DNA from: Mariniblastus sp.
GTDB lineage: Bacteria; Planctomycetota; Planctomycetia; Pirellulales; Pirellulaceae
Reading direction: 5' to 3'
Assembly: GCA_028823415.1 (NCBI GenBank)
Contig: JAPKBL010000024.1
Span: 1-57,338 of the forward strand
Length of the DNA stretch: 57,338 nt
Below the pieces are notes generated by a model. The model did not search any database, was not told the DNA's origin, and saw nothing but the letters and a program-made list of their open reading frames with translations. This document shows positions 26,169 to 36,500 of the stretch, in pieces (positions within the stretch are counted from its first letter, which is position 1; each line of letters begins with the position of its first letter). A program made the position numbers and the translations under genes.

Positions 26169-28718
26169 TCAATTTAACTTGATCCGAGCCGTCGTCCGAT
26201 TCGACTTGGCCTCTGGACGATCCAACCCAAATTTTTCCCAATTTAAACGGTTGCTATTTGCTGCCGATTCAGTCGATGCATTTAGCTTCAACGGAATCGC
26301 AGCCGGCTTCACCAACCGTTTGGACGGGCGAGGTGTATCGTCAACCACCGGTTGCTTTACACTTGATTCGCCCGACCGAAGCCCCTTCATTCCAATCGCT
26401 CCCAACTCTCTTCTCCAATTGTCCGCCTGAACAATCGGAATTTCCTCTTCATAATCAATCTGTTTTACATCTTGAGCATTGTCCCCTACCGCCCCTAACG
26501 CTATTGCACCGGAAACGTCATTGAACCGCTGAGGACTTGAAATCGATCCCTGATCGGGAATTCGATGCCGAGGCTCAGATTGTTCGAACAGGGGAAATTC
26601 ACTCTCAAATAGCACTTCGTCGAATGCAGCTTCATTGACCGGGGACGCACCAGCGGCATCGAGAACCTCGCCCTCTGGCCTGATTCCCTCAGCTGATCGA
26701 ACCTGCGGTGCTCCACCGACATTATCTGCTGTTGGCCAATCTTCGCCACGGCTAATGACTTGAGGCCGTGTCCATCCATAGTCAATCTGCCGACTTGCAC
26801 CGCGTCTGCGGGCATGTTCATCGGCGTCACTGTAAGCCTTGCCCGGCCATGGACCTTCGCTAAAGCTGATCCCATTGTAAGCGAGGATGGTACCTTTTCG
26901 TCGATGAATCAAAGCAATCACTTTGTTGTATTCACAAAGAGCGGTGTAGAAAGTATCCTCCGCCTGGGCCCGTCGACGTTGTGCCTCCAATGCCACATCC
27001 AGCGTTTCAACTCCAGCGTCTTGTAGCCGAATAAAGTGAGCCTCTTCAACCGTCGTGTCTTTCCATTGATTGAAGGAAGCCTGCATCACCATCTGATTAG
27101 CCGCGAGAGCTCGCATCGCCTCGCTTAGCTCTTTGGTCACATCCAGTTCCATATCTTCGACGCGAGCGATTTCTCGTGCCAGTTTGAGTTGTGCGTTGCG
27201 AACATTGGCTAACTCCCTGCGATAACCAACAGGCATCGCAAAGGTCCCACCAAATTGTACTTCTTGAAAATTTCCGCCGTAAAGCTCATTCAAGGCTCCG
27301 CTATCGGCTTTCGGAAATGGCGGACTTCCGGTTGAGTTGACGCCAAATTGATTCCCAAGACCCAGCCAGCGGTACACCATCGAAACATTTAGTTCCGGGA
27401 GCAGGCTGTTTTTTGAGTATGCCAAGGCAAGCTCTTTCTTCTTGACTTCCCATCTTTCCTGACGCAATTCAGGGCGAAAAGTCAGAGCCTCGGCCAAAGA
27501 GGATTCCCAATCGAACTCGATCGGTGCCATCACAGGTTCATCGGTAGGTCGAAGAAATCGACCGTCAGTCGATGCCCAGCCGAGCAGATACCTTAGCTGA
27601 CCTTCGACGTTGAGGAGATTGTTGAAACTGTCAATCACCTGTGAATCGAAGAGATGGTACTGACCACTCGCCTGAGCAACCTGTTGAATATTGACTTCCG
27701 AACCTTCGTCAAATTGATCTTTGACGATCCGCCAAGTCTCCAAGGCCGCCTTGCGGCCTGTTTTGGCTGCCTCAAACCGCCGGTAGGCACAGTAAAGTTC
27801 CCAATAACGAATCTCGACATTGGTCACTTTATTTTGAAGCGTCGATTCCATATTGGCGATTTGCTGATCTGTCCCGATCCGTGAAATCACAATCGGCATT
27901 CGATTAATGAATGTACCTCGCCCGCGAAGCAATGGCTGCCGTATCTCCGCCTCAAAACTTGTTTGGTAAAAACTACCAAGCTCCTGAAGACCGTCCCCTG
28001 AACCATTAAAATTGAGAGGATTGTTGTTCGCGGTATACTGATTGACGTTACGGAAAAAGACTTGTGTTCCACCGGCGGTCTTTTTGCCAATCTCAGATTG
28101 CCATGAAACTTGATCTTGCTGAAAGACTTGACTGTTTAGCGGACTCGAGGGGACACTGTTTCGCGGAATATCTGATTTTGCATAATTAATGCTACTCGTC
28201 AGTTGTGCGTCGAAATCGGCAAGCGCCGCTTCGACACCTTGATTGACATCCAAACCACCGTTTGTTGACAGGCTCGATGGATTGGCAATCTGACCGGGCT
28301 GACCAATAAACCCCGGTTCTGTCTCCCGAATCGCGATGTCATAGGACGTTGCCGCCACGCCAGGATTTACCGCTAGACTGTCCTGACCCGGCAAAACACG
28401 CGTCGACTGCAACGCGGGAGTGCCATAACCTCGTATTACTTTTGAGTTGGCCAACGCGTAGGCGACGGTATCTTCGAGTGAAATATCCTCATAAGAATCG
28501 AAATCGGGATCCATAACCGTGATCGGGCGATATGACTGAGTCACTTCATCGAGCGTAGGTATCGCAACGTCTGGATACTCAATTATTGTCGCTTGATCAA
28601 CATAGTGCGAAAGATCGCCAACATCATTGAAATAGATGGGCTTGGTGGGCGTGCAGCCAGTTACAACTATCGCCACCATTAGCGAGCAAAACAAAATTTT
28701 CGAGGGGCTGAAACTCAT
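26169..28718 (-). CDS. TolC-family outer-membrane lipoprotein
   Basis: The start at 28718 (849 residues) is chosen for AGGA about eight bases upstream and because MSFSPSKILFCSLMVAIVVTGC then gives a proper lipoprotein signal with VTGC. The TolC/OEP architecture shows as two repeats of long amphipathic helices, around residues 300-410 and 500-620, with typical ends such as ALTFRPELRQERWEVKKKELALAYSKNSLLPELNV and LDVALEAQRRRAQAEDTFYTALCEYNKVIALIHRRKGTIL. A roughly 200-residue hydrophilic C-terminal extension is unusual. No RND pump or membrane fusion protein gene lies beside it. Probably an outer-membrane export channel. Confidence 0.85.
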   Translation of the reverse strand: MSFSPSKILFCSLMVAIVVTGCTPTKPIYFNDVGDLSHYVDQATIIEYPDVAIPTLDEVTQSYRPITVMDPDFDSYEDISLEDTVAYALANSKVIRGYGTPALQSTRVLPGQDSLAVNPGVAATSYDIAIRETEPGFIGQPGQIANPSSLSTNGGLDVNQGVEAALADFDAQLTSSINYAKSDIPRNSVPSSPLNSQVFQQDQVSWQSEIGKKTAGGTQVFFRNVNQYTANNNPLNFNGSGDGLQELGSFYQTSFEAEIRQPLLRGRGTFINRMPIVISRIGTDQQIANMESTLQNKVTNVEIRYWELYCAYRRFEAAKTGRKAALETWRIVKDQFDEGSEVNIQQVAQASGQYHLFDSQVIDSFNNLLNVEGQLRYLLGWASTDGRFLRPTDEPVMAPIEFDWESSLAEALTFRPELRQERWEVKKKELALAYSKNSLLPELNVSMVYRWLGLGNQFGVNSTGSPPFPKADSGALNELYGGNFQEVQFGGTFAMPVGYRRELANVRNAQLKLAREIARVEDMELDVTKELSEAMRALAANQMVMQASFNQWKDTTVEEAHFIRLQDAGVETLDVALEAQRRRAQAEDTFYTALCEYNKVIALIHRRKGTILAYNGISFSEGPWPGKAYSDADEHARRRGASRQIDYGWTRPQVISRGEDWPTADNVGGAPQVRSAEGIRPEGEVLDAAGASPVNEAAFDEVLFESEFPLFEQSEPRHRIPDQGSISSPQRFNDVSGAIALGAVGDNAQDVKQIDYEEEIPIVQADNWRRELGAIGMKGLRSGESSVKQPVVDDTPRPSKRLVKPAAIPLKLNASTESAANSNRLNWEKFGLDRPEAKSNRTTARIKLN

Positions 28719-29921
28719 CGGACTGATCCTGATGTTTGTTCGAAAAAAAACGCTTCGTGGCTCGCAGCAAGCCACGAATACGCTTTTGGCAAACTACTTC
28801 GGTCTGCCATCGAACCCCCCGGTTCTGTCCTTCAATGACCCCACTGCACAAAAGGCGCAGTTGAATCATCTCGGAACCAACGAAAGTAAACATCGTCGTT
28901 ACATCCGGCAAACTTGCGGCAATCCTCAAAGTTTAACAATTTATCCATTCACCCAACGCTCTCTCGACACATCAGAGGCTCACCGCAACAAAACAGGCAG
29001 GCCGCGCAGAATAGAGACATGCCTAACGAGACATGCCTAACGGTAGAAACCATTTTTTCACCAACTCGAACAAAGCGATTTGTCGCAATAAATATCTTGG
29101 AATAACACGGTTCAAAGCTAAATTGAGAACCGTGAGTACACAACTTTCCGACTGGCACACGCCTGCGACCAACGCTAGCAAAACCAGGCGGGTTCAAATT
29201 GCAATACCAGCTCGAGGGCTCAATGGTCCGATGCTCCGCGGTTGCCGTTAATCCAGTTTTAGGATTACGATTACGACAGCGATGTTTGGAAATGCTTAGT
29301 TTTCGCGAGCGAATCGATACGATGACCGACAATCTGCGAGCAGAACTAGACGCACTGATTGCTAAACTTGGCGACGCGGCTATTTTTGATCGCGAGGACT
29401 GGGCAAGCCTAGTGTAATACCGACTTCACCAATAATTTTATCCACTTGGATTTTGACTGCCGAATCAAAAAGGAAGACTTAGGCCCGAATTTTACCCCAC
29501 AAGCTGAAGACAGATAAACTAGCACCGCAACACCCGTTCGAGCTAACCTCCGTTTCGTCTTCCGCCGATCGCCCTAAATTATTAGCCCGCGGTCGATAGG
29601 CCGGCGATTTTTCATAAAGATTCGGGCTGCCTCCCTTTATTCCAATAAAAATGACAACCATTTTGGAGTCAAAGTCTCGTTCAGTCGATTTATTGAGGTG
29701 GATACAGAGCTGGAATCTTGTTTTTCGCGGTAAAAACCGTGTCCTACCGACGCCAACGAGGTATCTCCTGAGCAGAAACCGGTTCTGCTCGATTTTTCCA
29801 CGTCGAAGAAAAAGCGGGGTTTTTCATCGACAAAATTGAAATCAGGCGTTGAGCGATAATAAATCGGTCGCTAGAATTTCGGATTAAAGTCGCACACAAG
29901 ACCCTTCGTCAGGTAGAGATC
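28719..29921. other. Long spacer between divergent TolC-like gene and rpmF
   Basis: About 1.2 kb with no gene that can be supported. Frames at 28949-29332 (minus) and 29199-29417 (plus) overlap each other and show no family motif. The plus frame ends in a hydrophilic peptide starting MTDNLRAELDALIAKLG that looks mildly protein-like, but it lacks a clear ribosome binding site. No tRNA-like fold was found. Confidence 0.4.
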
Positions 29922-30113
29922 ATGGCTGTTCCAAAAAGAAAACATTCGAATTCCCGTTCCGGCAAGCGCCGAGCGAACGATGGGATTAAACCTCGCCCGC
30001 TCACCCTATGCCCCAAATGCAGTACAACGACACCAACTCATGTCGTTTGCCCGACATGTGGCTACTACATGGGTCGCGTGGTGACTCCATCCAATGATGA
30101 AGTCGATGTTTAG
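29922..30113 (+). CDS. rpmF: Ribosomal protein L32
   Basis: 63 residues, the family length. It begins MAVPKRKHSNSRSGKRRAN, the L32 signature, and carries a zinc ribbon with cysteines at 30, 33, 43 and 46 (LCPKC...VVCPTCG). AGGTAGAG lies just upstream of the ATG. It is a component of the large ribosomal subunit. It is followed at once by a terminator, so it is monocistronic here rather than linked to plsX and fab genes as in many bacteria. Confidence 0.96.
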   Translation: MAVPKRKHSNSRSGKRRANDGIKPRPLTLCPKCSTTTPTHVVCPTCGYYMGRVVTPSNDEVDV

Positions 30114-30139
30114 CGGAAGATACAATTAGAATATTCAAG

Positions 30140-30169
30140 GCTCACCTTTGACAGGTGAGCTTTTTTTTT
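30140..30169 (+). terminator. Rho-independent terminator of rpmF
   Basis: GCTCACCT and AGGTGAGC form a perfect eight-base-pair stem around TTGAC, followed by nine T residues. It starts 27 bases after the rpmF stop. Confidence 0.95.
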
Positions 30170-30490
30170 GCCTGCTTTTGGATGCAAACATTTCGTCGTT
30201 TACACATCCACCATTTCGAATTTCCTTCTTGAACGACGCCTTCAACAGAACCGACGAATTGAAACAAAACTTTGTTTAAAATGTATTTTAAGAGAGTGCC
30301 GTGTTGAATTGATGGATTTCCCATTCGTCAACGCTTATAAATAATTCCAACAACGTTCGACTCCAACGTTTTCACCCAACAGCCCCGCTGGCAACCAACG
30401 TTTGCCAAGGCCAGAGATCGTGAGTCGAAACGACTCGTTTTGCTGTGCTCCGCAACAACCAGACTCATTTAAAATCTCAGGCTTCTTGAA

Positions 30491-32080
30491 ATGCACTTAT
30501 TAAACCTTTCGACGATCACCGCCATTTTAGTTTTTGCATTCGCATTTGATATTGAACCGTCAAGCGGATTCGACGAAGGAGCTCAGGACAAAAAACCGAA
30601 TGTCGTTTTCATTCTGGCGGACGATCTAGGCTGGCGAGACTTAAGTAACGAGGGGAGCACTTTTTATGAGAGCCCGCACATTGACCGAATCGCCAACGAA
30701 GGCATGAAGTTCACCCGAGGCTATGCGACCTGCCAGGTTTGCAGTCCATCCCGAGCGAGCATTATGACGGGAAAGTACCCAGCGCGTCTAAACATCACCG
30801 ACTGGATCGGTGCAGCCGAGGGAACGCAATGGAAACGGAACACGAAGTTACTGCCTGCAACCTACAACCACGAGTTACCGGCAAACGATGAAACACTTGC
30901 CGAAGCATTTCAAGCGTCAGGATATCGAACTTTTTTTGCCGGAAAATGGCACCTTGGCGGTGAGGGTTCACTACCCACCGATCACGGTTTTGAATTTAAT
31001 ATCGGCGGCCATCACCGCGGTTCACCTCCTGGAGGATATTTTTCTCCTTATAGCAATCCGCAAATGGAAAGTGGCCCTAAAGGCGAACTCCTACCTCTTC
31101 GACTCGGTCGGGAAACGGTAAAATTCATCGAACAGCACCAGAACGAACCGTTCTTCGCCTACCTCTCTTTCTATTCAGTCCATGGGCCGATCCAAACTAC
31201 TGAAAAACTTTGGAAAAAATACCGCGACAAAGCGGTCCAGCAAGGCCAAGCTCATGAATCCCGATTTCTAATTGACCGGACGACACCCGTCAGGCAAGTC
31301 CAGGACAATCCGCTCTATGCGGGAATGGTCGAATCGATGGATGACGCGGTGGGCATGGTGCTGTCCACCCTTGACCGACTCAACCTAGCCAACAGGACAA
31401 TCGTCGTATTCACATCGGACAACGGCGGCGTCTCAGCGGGCGACGGAAAAGCGACTTCAAATTTGCCACTTCGCGGGGGAAAAGGCCGGCAGTGGGAAGG
31501 TGGAATCCGAGAGCCGTTTTACATCAAGTGGCCAGGCGCTAATGCTACAGGCCAACTGTGTGATACCCCGGTTATCGGAACCGACCTGTACCCGACTCTT
31601 TTAGAATTGGCCGGACTACCCGCGCGGCCCAATCAGCATGTTGACGGCATCAGTCTAGTCCCTTTACTCTCCGGGGATTCAGTTCCAGCCCGACCGCTAT
31701 TCTGGCACTACCCTCATTATGGCAATCAGGGAGGCGAGCCGTCCTCAATTATCACGCGCGGCAAATGGAAATTAATCCACTATCTCGAAGATCAGCGTTA
31801 CGAACTTTATGATATTGAAGAGGATGTTTCGGAGACCAACAACGTCCTCGACCAGCACCCGGAGATTCAGGAAAGCCTGTCACGAGAATTAAAAAGCTGG
31901 ATCGCCGAGGTGGACGCACGCCAACCCACCGCAAACCTAAACTTCGATCGCGAAAAACAAATCAAAGAAAAAATTAATATCCGCGATAAACAAAAACCAT
32001 CGCTTGAACGCCAACATTCCAAATTCTTAGACTCCAACTTCAAACCACCTCAGGGTTGGTGGGAAGAAACGGGCAAGTAG
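30491..32080 (+). CDS. Exported arylsulfatase-type sulfatase
   Basis: 529 residues with an N-terminal hydrophobic signal (LSTITAILVFAFAF). KPNVVFILADDLGWRDL carries the first metal ligands. The formylglycine motif is VCSPSRASIMTGKYPAR with Cys84. GKWHLGG, YSVHGPIQ and VVFTSDNGG complete the active-site set. The C-terminal sulfatase part includes WKLIHYLEDQRYELYDIEEDVSETNN. It probably desulfates polysaccharide in the periplasm. No convincing ribosome binding site precedes the ATG. The spacer from rpmF (377 bases) holds only the rpmF terminator. It converges on the DUF1501 gene. Confidence 0.92.
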   Translation: MHLLNLSTITAILVFAFAFDIEPSSGFDEGAQDKKPNVVFILADDLGWRDLSNEGSTFYESPHIDRIANEGMKFTRGYATCQVCSPSRASIMTGKYPARLNITDWIGAAEGTQWKRNTKLLPATYNHELPANDETLAEAFQASGYRTFFAGKWHLGGEGSLPTDHGFEFNIGGHHRGSPPGGYFSPYSNPQMESGPKGELLPLRLGRETVKFIEQHQNEPFFAYLSFYSVHGPIQTTEKLWKKYRDKAVQQGQAHESRFLIDRTTPVRQVQDNPLYAGMVESMDDAVGMVLSTLDRLNLANRTIVVFTSDNGGVSAGDGKATSNLPLRGGKGRQWEGGIREPFYIKWPGANATGQLCDTPVIGTDLYPTLLELAGLPARPNQHVDGISLVPLLSGDSVPARPLFWHYPHYGNQGGEPSSIITRGKWKLIHYLEDQRYELYDIEEDVSETNNVLDQHPEIQESLSRELKSWIAEVDARQPTANLNFDREKQIKEKINIRDKQKPSLERQHSKFLDSNFKPPQGWWEETGK

Positions 32081-32156
32081 CACCCGCGTGAGATTTAATT
32101 TAGACGGTCGTCGCCGATTCCTGAGATCCACACGAAATCGCAATCAGCCTGCTTTT

Positions 32157-33581
32157 TTAAGAGAGGATATCCGTAACAACATTTCCAGCCACATCGGTCA
32201 GCCTGAAGTCCCGTCCTCGATACCGATAAGTCAACCGCGTATGATCGATTCCAAATTGATGCAGCATCGTGGCGTGCAAATCATGAACATGAAATGGGTT
32301 TTCCGCCGCAGCATACCCCAACTCATCGGTGGATCCGTAGGTCATTCCCGGCTTGATTCCGCCACCCGCCATCCAACAGGAAAAACCTTTGATGTGGTGA
32401 TCTCGCCCATTGCCCTGGGCCATCGGCGTTCTCCCAAATTCACCCCCCCAAATGATCAGAGTATCGTCTAGCATCCCACGCTGTTTAAGGTCTTTCACCA
32501 ACGCCGCTGAGCCTTGATCGACTAGTTTTGCAGTCACCTCTATGCCGTCTTTGATCTTCCCATGGTGGTCCCAACCACGATGATAAAGCTGAATGAACCG
32601 GACGCCGCGCTCGGCCAGTCGTCGCGCCAGCAAACAGTTCGCGGCAAAACTACCGTCCGCTCCTTGCGTCCCGTAGAGGTCGAGAATGTTCTGAGGTTCA
32701 TCTGAAATATCCGCAAGCTCGGGAACGGACATTTGCATTTTGAATGCAAGCTCATACTGGGAAATTTTGGTTTCAATTTCTGGATCGTAATCCGAAACCA
32801 TGGCAAGCCGGTTAAGTCGCTCAACGGCCTCAATGATTTCTTTTTGTCGAGCACGATCAACGCCGGCTGGATTCTTTACATAAAGCACAGGCTCGCCTTG
32901 GGAACGAAACTCGACGCCCTGAAATTTGCTCGGCAGGAAACCACTATGCCACTGGCGTGACGCGATTGGCTGAGACTGACCGCCACCGACAGAGGTTAGA
33001 ACCACATAGCCGGGCAAATTGTCAGTTTCCGATCCAAGTCCATAGAGTAGCCAAGATCCCATAGACGGTCTCCCAGGAATGCTCGTTCCTGTATTAATCA
33101 AACTATGTGCAGGATCGTGATTGATCTGATCGGTATGCATCGAATTTACGATGCACAATTCATCGGCAATACTTTGGATATTAGGCAGTACATTGCCAAT
33201 TTGATTGCCCGATTGCCCGCACTTTTTAAAACCATGCTGAGGCCCCAAGATCTTTAACTTATCCCTCTGCCCCTGAAGCTGAGCGATTTGCTGGCCCTCG
33301 GTAAACGACTTGGGCATCGGTTTCCCATCCATCTCGGCTAACTTTGGCTTGTAATCCAAAGTCTCAAGATGAGATGGTCCCCCAGCCATGCAAAGGTGAA
33401 TCACGCGTTTGCATCGAGGGGGAATCCTCAGGTTTCCACCTAAGCCAGCACTGACCGAATCTGACAGCATCGAAGTCAACGCAAGGCCCCCGACCCCCGT
33501 CGACGTACGTTTTAAAAATGTTCGTCGAGACTGTTGCGCCGCCTGATTAAAAATCCCCAAGGCTAGTTTTTTTGATTTCAT
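32157..33581 (-). CDS. DUF1501 protein with Tat signal
   Basis: 474 residues. The N-terminus has SRRTFLKRTSTGVGGLALTSML, a twin-arginine export signal. RVIHLCMAGGPSHLETLDYKPKL and DHHIKGFSCWMAGGGIKPG are hallmarks of the planctomycete DUF1501 family, which is related to the sulfatase/alkaline phosphatase fold. Its start follows the stop of the DUF1553 gene by one base, so the two are translated together. Partners of this pair are common in planctomycetes. Enzyme activity is not established; a role in the breakdown or sensing of exported substrates is inferred from the pairing. Confidence 0.9.
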   Translation of the reverse strand: MKSKKLALGIFNQAAQQSRRTFLKRTSTGVGGLALTSMLSDSVSAGLGGNLRIPPRCKRVIHLCMAGGPSHLETLDYKPKLAEMDGKPMPKSFTEGQQIAQLQGQRDKLKILGPQHGFKKCGQSGNQIGNVLPNIQSIADELCIVNSMHTDQINHDPAHSLINTGTSIPGRPSMGSWLLYGLGSETDNLPGYVVLTSVGGGQSQPIASRQWHSGFLPSKFQGVEFRSQGEPVLYVKNPAGVDRARQKEIIEAVERLNRLAMVSDYDPEIETKISQYELAFKMQMSVPELADISDEPQNILDLYGTQGADGSFAANCLLARRLAERGVRFIQLYHRGWDHHGKIKDGIEVTAKLVDQGSAALVKDLKQRGMLDDTLIIWGGEFGRTPMAQGNGRDHHIKGFSCWMAGGGIKPGMTYGSTDELGYAAAENPFHVHDLHATMLHQFGIDHTRLTYRYRGRDFRLTDVAGNVVTDILS

Positions 33582-33582
33582 C

Positions 33583-36500
33583 TTACTTTCTCAATACAAA
33601 TTCATGCATGTTCATGACCGCTCTGCAGACCGATGTCCAAGCGGCGAGTTCAGCATCTGTTACCTGAAGTATCTCAGTGGCAGTCTTAGGCGTTTGCCCA
33701 ATCGTGATTAATTGTTCAGCCTGTTCCAAATTGGTTTCATAAAAGGCCAGTTGAGATTCCAAGAGGTCTCGAACCACTTTTTTCTCGTCTGCCATCGCCG
33801 TTCGGGAAAATGCTCTCATAAAAATCAAATCAATCCGATTCTCGGTCGAAGAGACTTTCTCCAAAACGAGGGTTGCCAATGATCTCGCTGCTTCTACATA
33901 CGAAGGATCATTAAGCAACACCAATGCCGCTAAGGGCGTGCTCGAACGGGGCCTTGCCGCGGTACACTCCTCGCGGGATGGGGCGTCAAAGGTTTTCATC
34001 GCTGGATGTAAAAATTGCCGCTGCCAATGCGTGTAAAGGCCGCGCCGATATTGGTCGTCGCCATCGCTGGCTTTGTATTGTCGCTTGGGAAAATTCAAAT
34101 GACGATAAAGGCCCTGGGGTTGATATGGCATGACGCTCTTGCCCCCCTGATCCCTCACCAACAAGTCACTCACCGCCAACGCTTGGTCCCGAATAAATTC
34201 GGCGTCCAAACGAAACCGAGACTGGCGCGCCAACTTCCGATTTTCCGGATCAACCTCGAGTAATTCGGATCGAATCCGCGACGACTGACGGTAGCTATTT
34301 GATAAAACGATTCCTCGAATTAATCGCTTAATATTCCAACCCGAATTCATGAATTCCACAGCCAGCTGGTCTAAGATTTCCGGATGAGTCGGCGGCTCAC
34401 CCTGAGAACCGAAGTCATCGAGCACGTTTGTGATTCCGGCTCCGAATAACAACCGCCATATTCGATTGACAAACACCCGCGCCGTAAGGGGATTTTCCTG
34501 ACTGACCATCCAGTTGGCAAGATCGAGTCGGGTCGCCCGAATTGATTCCTTTCCCGCGATTTCCCAACTGGGGGCACCTAACACGACAGGGACCGATGGG
34601 CTTACCACCTCACCCGATTTGTCCATCCAATCCCCTCGTGCCAAAACTCGTATTTCACGAGGCTCTACCGCAGCCGTTACCAGCGTAATCCGTGTATGGT
34701 CTTTGACGATCGTATTCCGCTCGGCTTCCAGTGCTTTTATTCGCTTTCTTTCTTTTTCGTACCTTGGCGATACCGAAACGAAATAGTCGTGAATCGTTTG
34801 ATTCTGTTCACCCGTGCGATCTGATTCCAGAACTGCCAAAACATCCTGTATATTCTGGGGCAATGTTCTCAGTGGATTTGCCGCCGCCAGTTTCACATCC
34901 GTTTCAGACAATCGAAAATGGCCGAGGGTGTGCATCCCGTTGGCGTGTTGCTGCCGGATTACGACCGTAAACTTGCCCTTTTTCAGCGGCCCAGTCTTTG
35001 TCCGAACGACTAGTTCTTGAGACTGGCCAACCTGCGGCAACACTGCCCAACCCCAAGTTCCCCCGTTGGCGTCTCGATCGATCGTGCTCGCCGCTGACCA
35101 CTTCTTATCCGGATGCTGTTCTGCAGATTGATTTTGTTCGATCGTCGCACTCGCGTCGCTCAGCTCAACCATGGTCTGTTTTAGTTCAGCCGACCACTCC
35201 GAGAATTCCTTGTCAAAAGAATCAAAGTGATGCAACTGGTCGCCACGCATGACAATCAGTTCAGTCACGACGAAATTTCCATTGAGAGCGCGTCCGGGGC
35301 CGTTATGGGGCAACGAACTGTGAGGCAACGCTTCTAATCTTATTGCTGAAAGCGGTTCCCCCGTTTCGACAGTGATGCCATAGACGGCTTGTGGCACGTT
35401 TTCTCCGCCAATCAAAATTGACTGGTCAGATTCCGTCTCAGCACGAAGTCCCGTCGAAACCCTTACCCCAACGGGGCGAAGCGGGTTCCAGATTTGCCGC
35501 GATTGCTCGAACGAGGCTTCCCATGTCAATCGATGCTTGATTGACTTAGGCGATTCGACCAACTCTGTTTTTAATTCGGATATTTCTTTGTCCACCGGAA
35601 TTAACAATCCCGGTAATTGATCATCTGCGACCTCAATCGCCGACCCCCATTTACCACTCTGATGCGCCCCGGCATACAGCCCTTGTTCTTTTATATCGGC
35701 GAAGAAAGCCGAAAACTCATAAAACTCCTTGGAGGAGAAAGGGTCAAATTTATGGTCATGGCATTCCGCACATCCCAAGGTGATTCCAAGCCACACCGAG
35801 GCTGTCGTCCGCACGCGATCCGACGCATACTTGTTGAGGTATTCTTCTGGTTGAACACCACCCTCTGCCGACATCATCCCAAGTCGATTGTAACCTGACG
35901 CGATCAATTGTTGCTGAGTCGGATTCTCCAATAGATCTCCGGCCAATTGCTCCCGGGTAAATTGATCGAAAGGCATATTTTGGTTAAAGGCACCAATCAC
36001 ATAATCTCGGTACGGCGAGATACTTACATTTTGATCGCCGTGATAACCCACGGTGTCAGCATAACGCACCAAATCCAGCCAACTCACCGCCATTCGCTCG
36101 CCGAAATGAGGGCTCGCCAGCAACCGGTCGACCTCAGTTTCATAGGCTTCCTCGAAGTCCCGCTGGGCTACATCCGCCATAAAACTCGCAATCTGTTGGG
36201 GACTCGGAGGCAACCCAATCAAATCCAAGTGAAGACGCCGCAAAAGCGCCTCGGGACTCGCTTGAACGGAAGGCTTGAGACCCATCTTCGATAACCGTGC
36301 TTGAATTGATCCGTCGATAAACGCGGGTAACGATCGAGAGCGCTTCGCGGAGTCCATCCGGTCAACGGGCGGCTTAAACGCCCAATGTTCGGCCCACGTT
36401 GCACCTTGCTTTACCCAAGCAACGATTAATTCTTTTTCGACACCGCTCAGTTTCTTTAAGTAATCCCTTGGGGGCATAACCTCTTCAGAATCGGTCGAGA

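Noticed and set aside
29150..29250. T-loop-like stretch (gggttcaaat) suggesting a tRNA
   Set aside because: The flanking arms do not pair into a cloverleaf and no acceptor stem was found.
28949..29332. 127-residue minus-strand frame upstream of the TolC-like gene
   Set aside because: Cysteine- and serine-rich with no motif, and overlapping other frames; it reads as a chance frame.
29199..29417. Short plus-strand frame with a hydrophilic end (MTDNLRAELDALIAKLG...)
   Set aside because: It overlaps a minus-strand frame, has no clear ribosome binding site, and matches no family I can name. The protein-like look of its last 30 residues is not enough.
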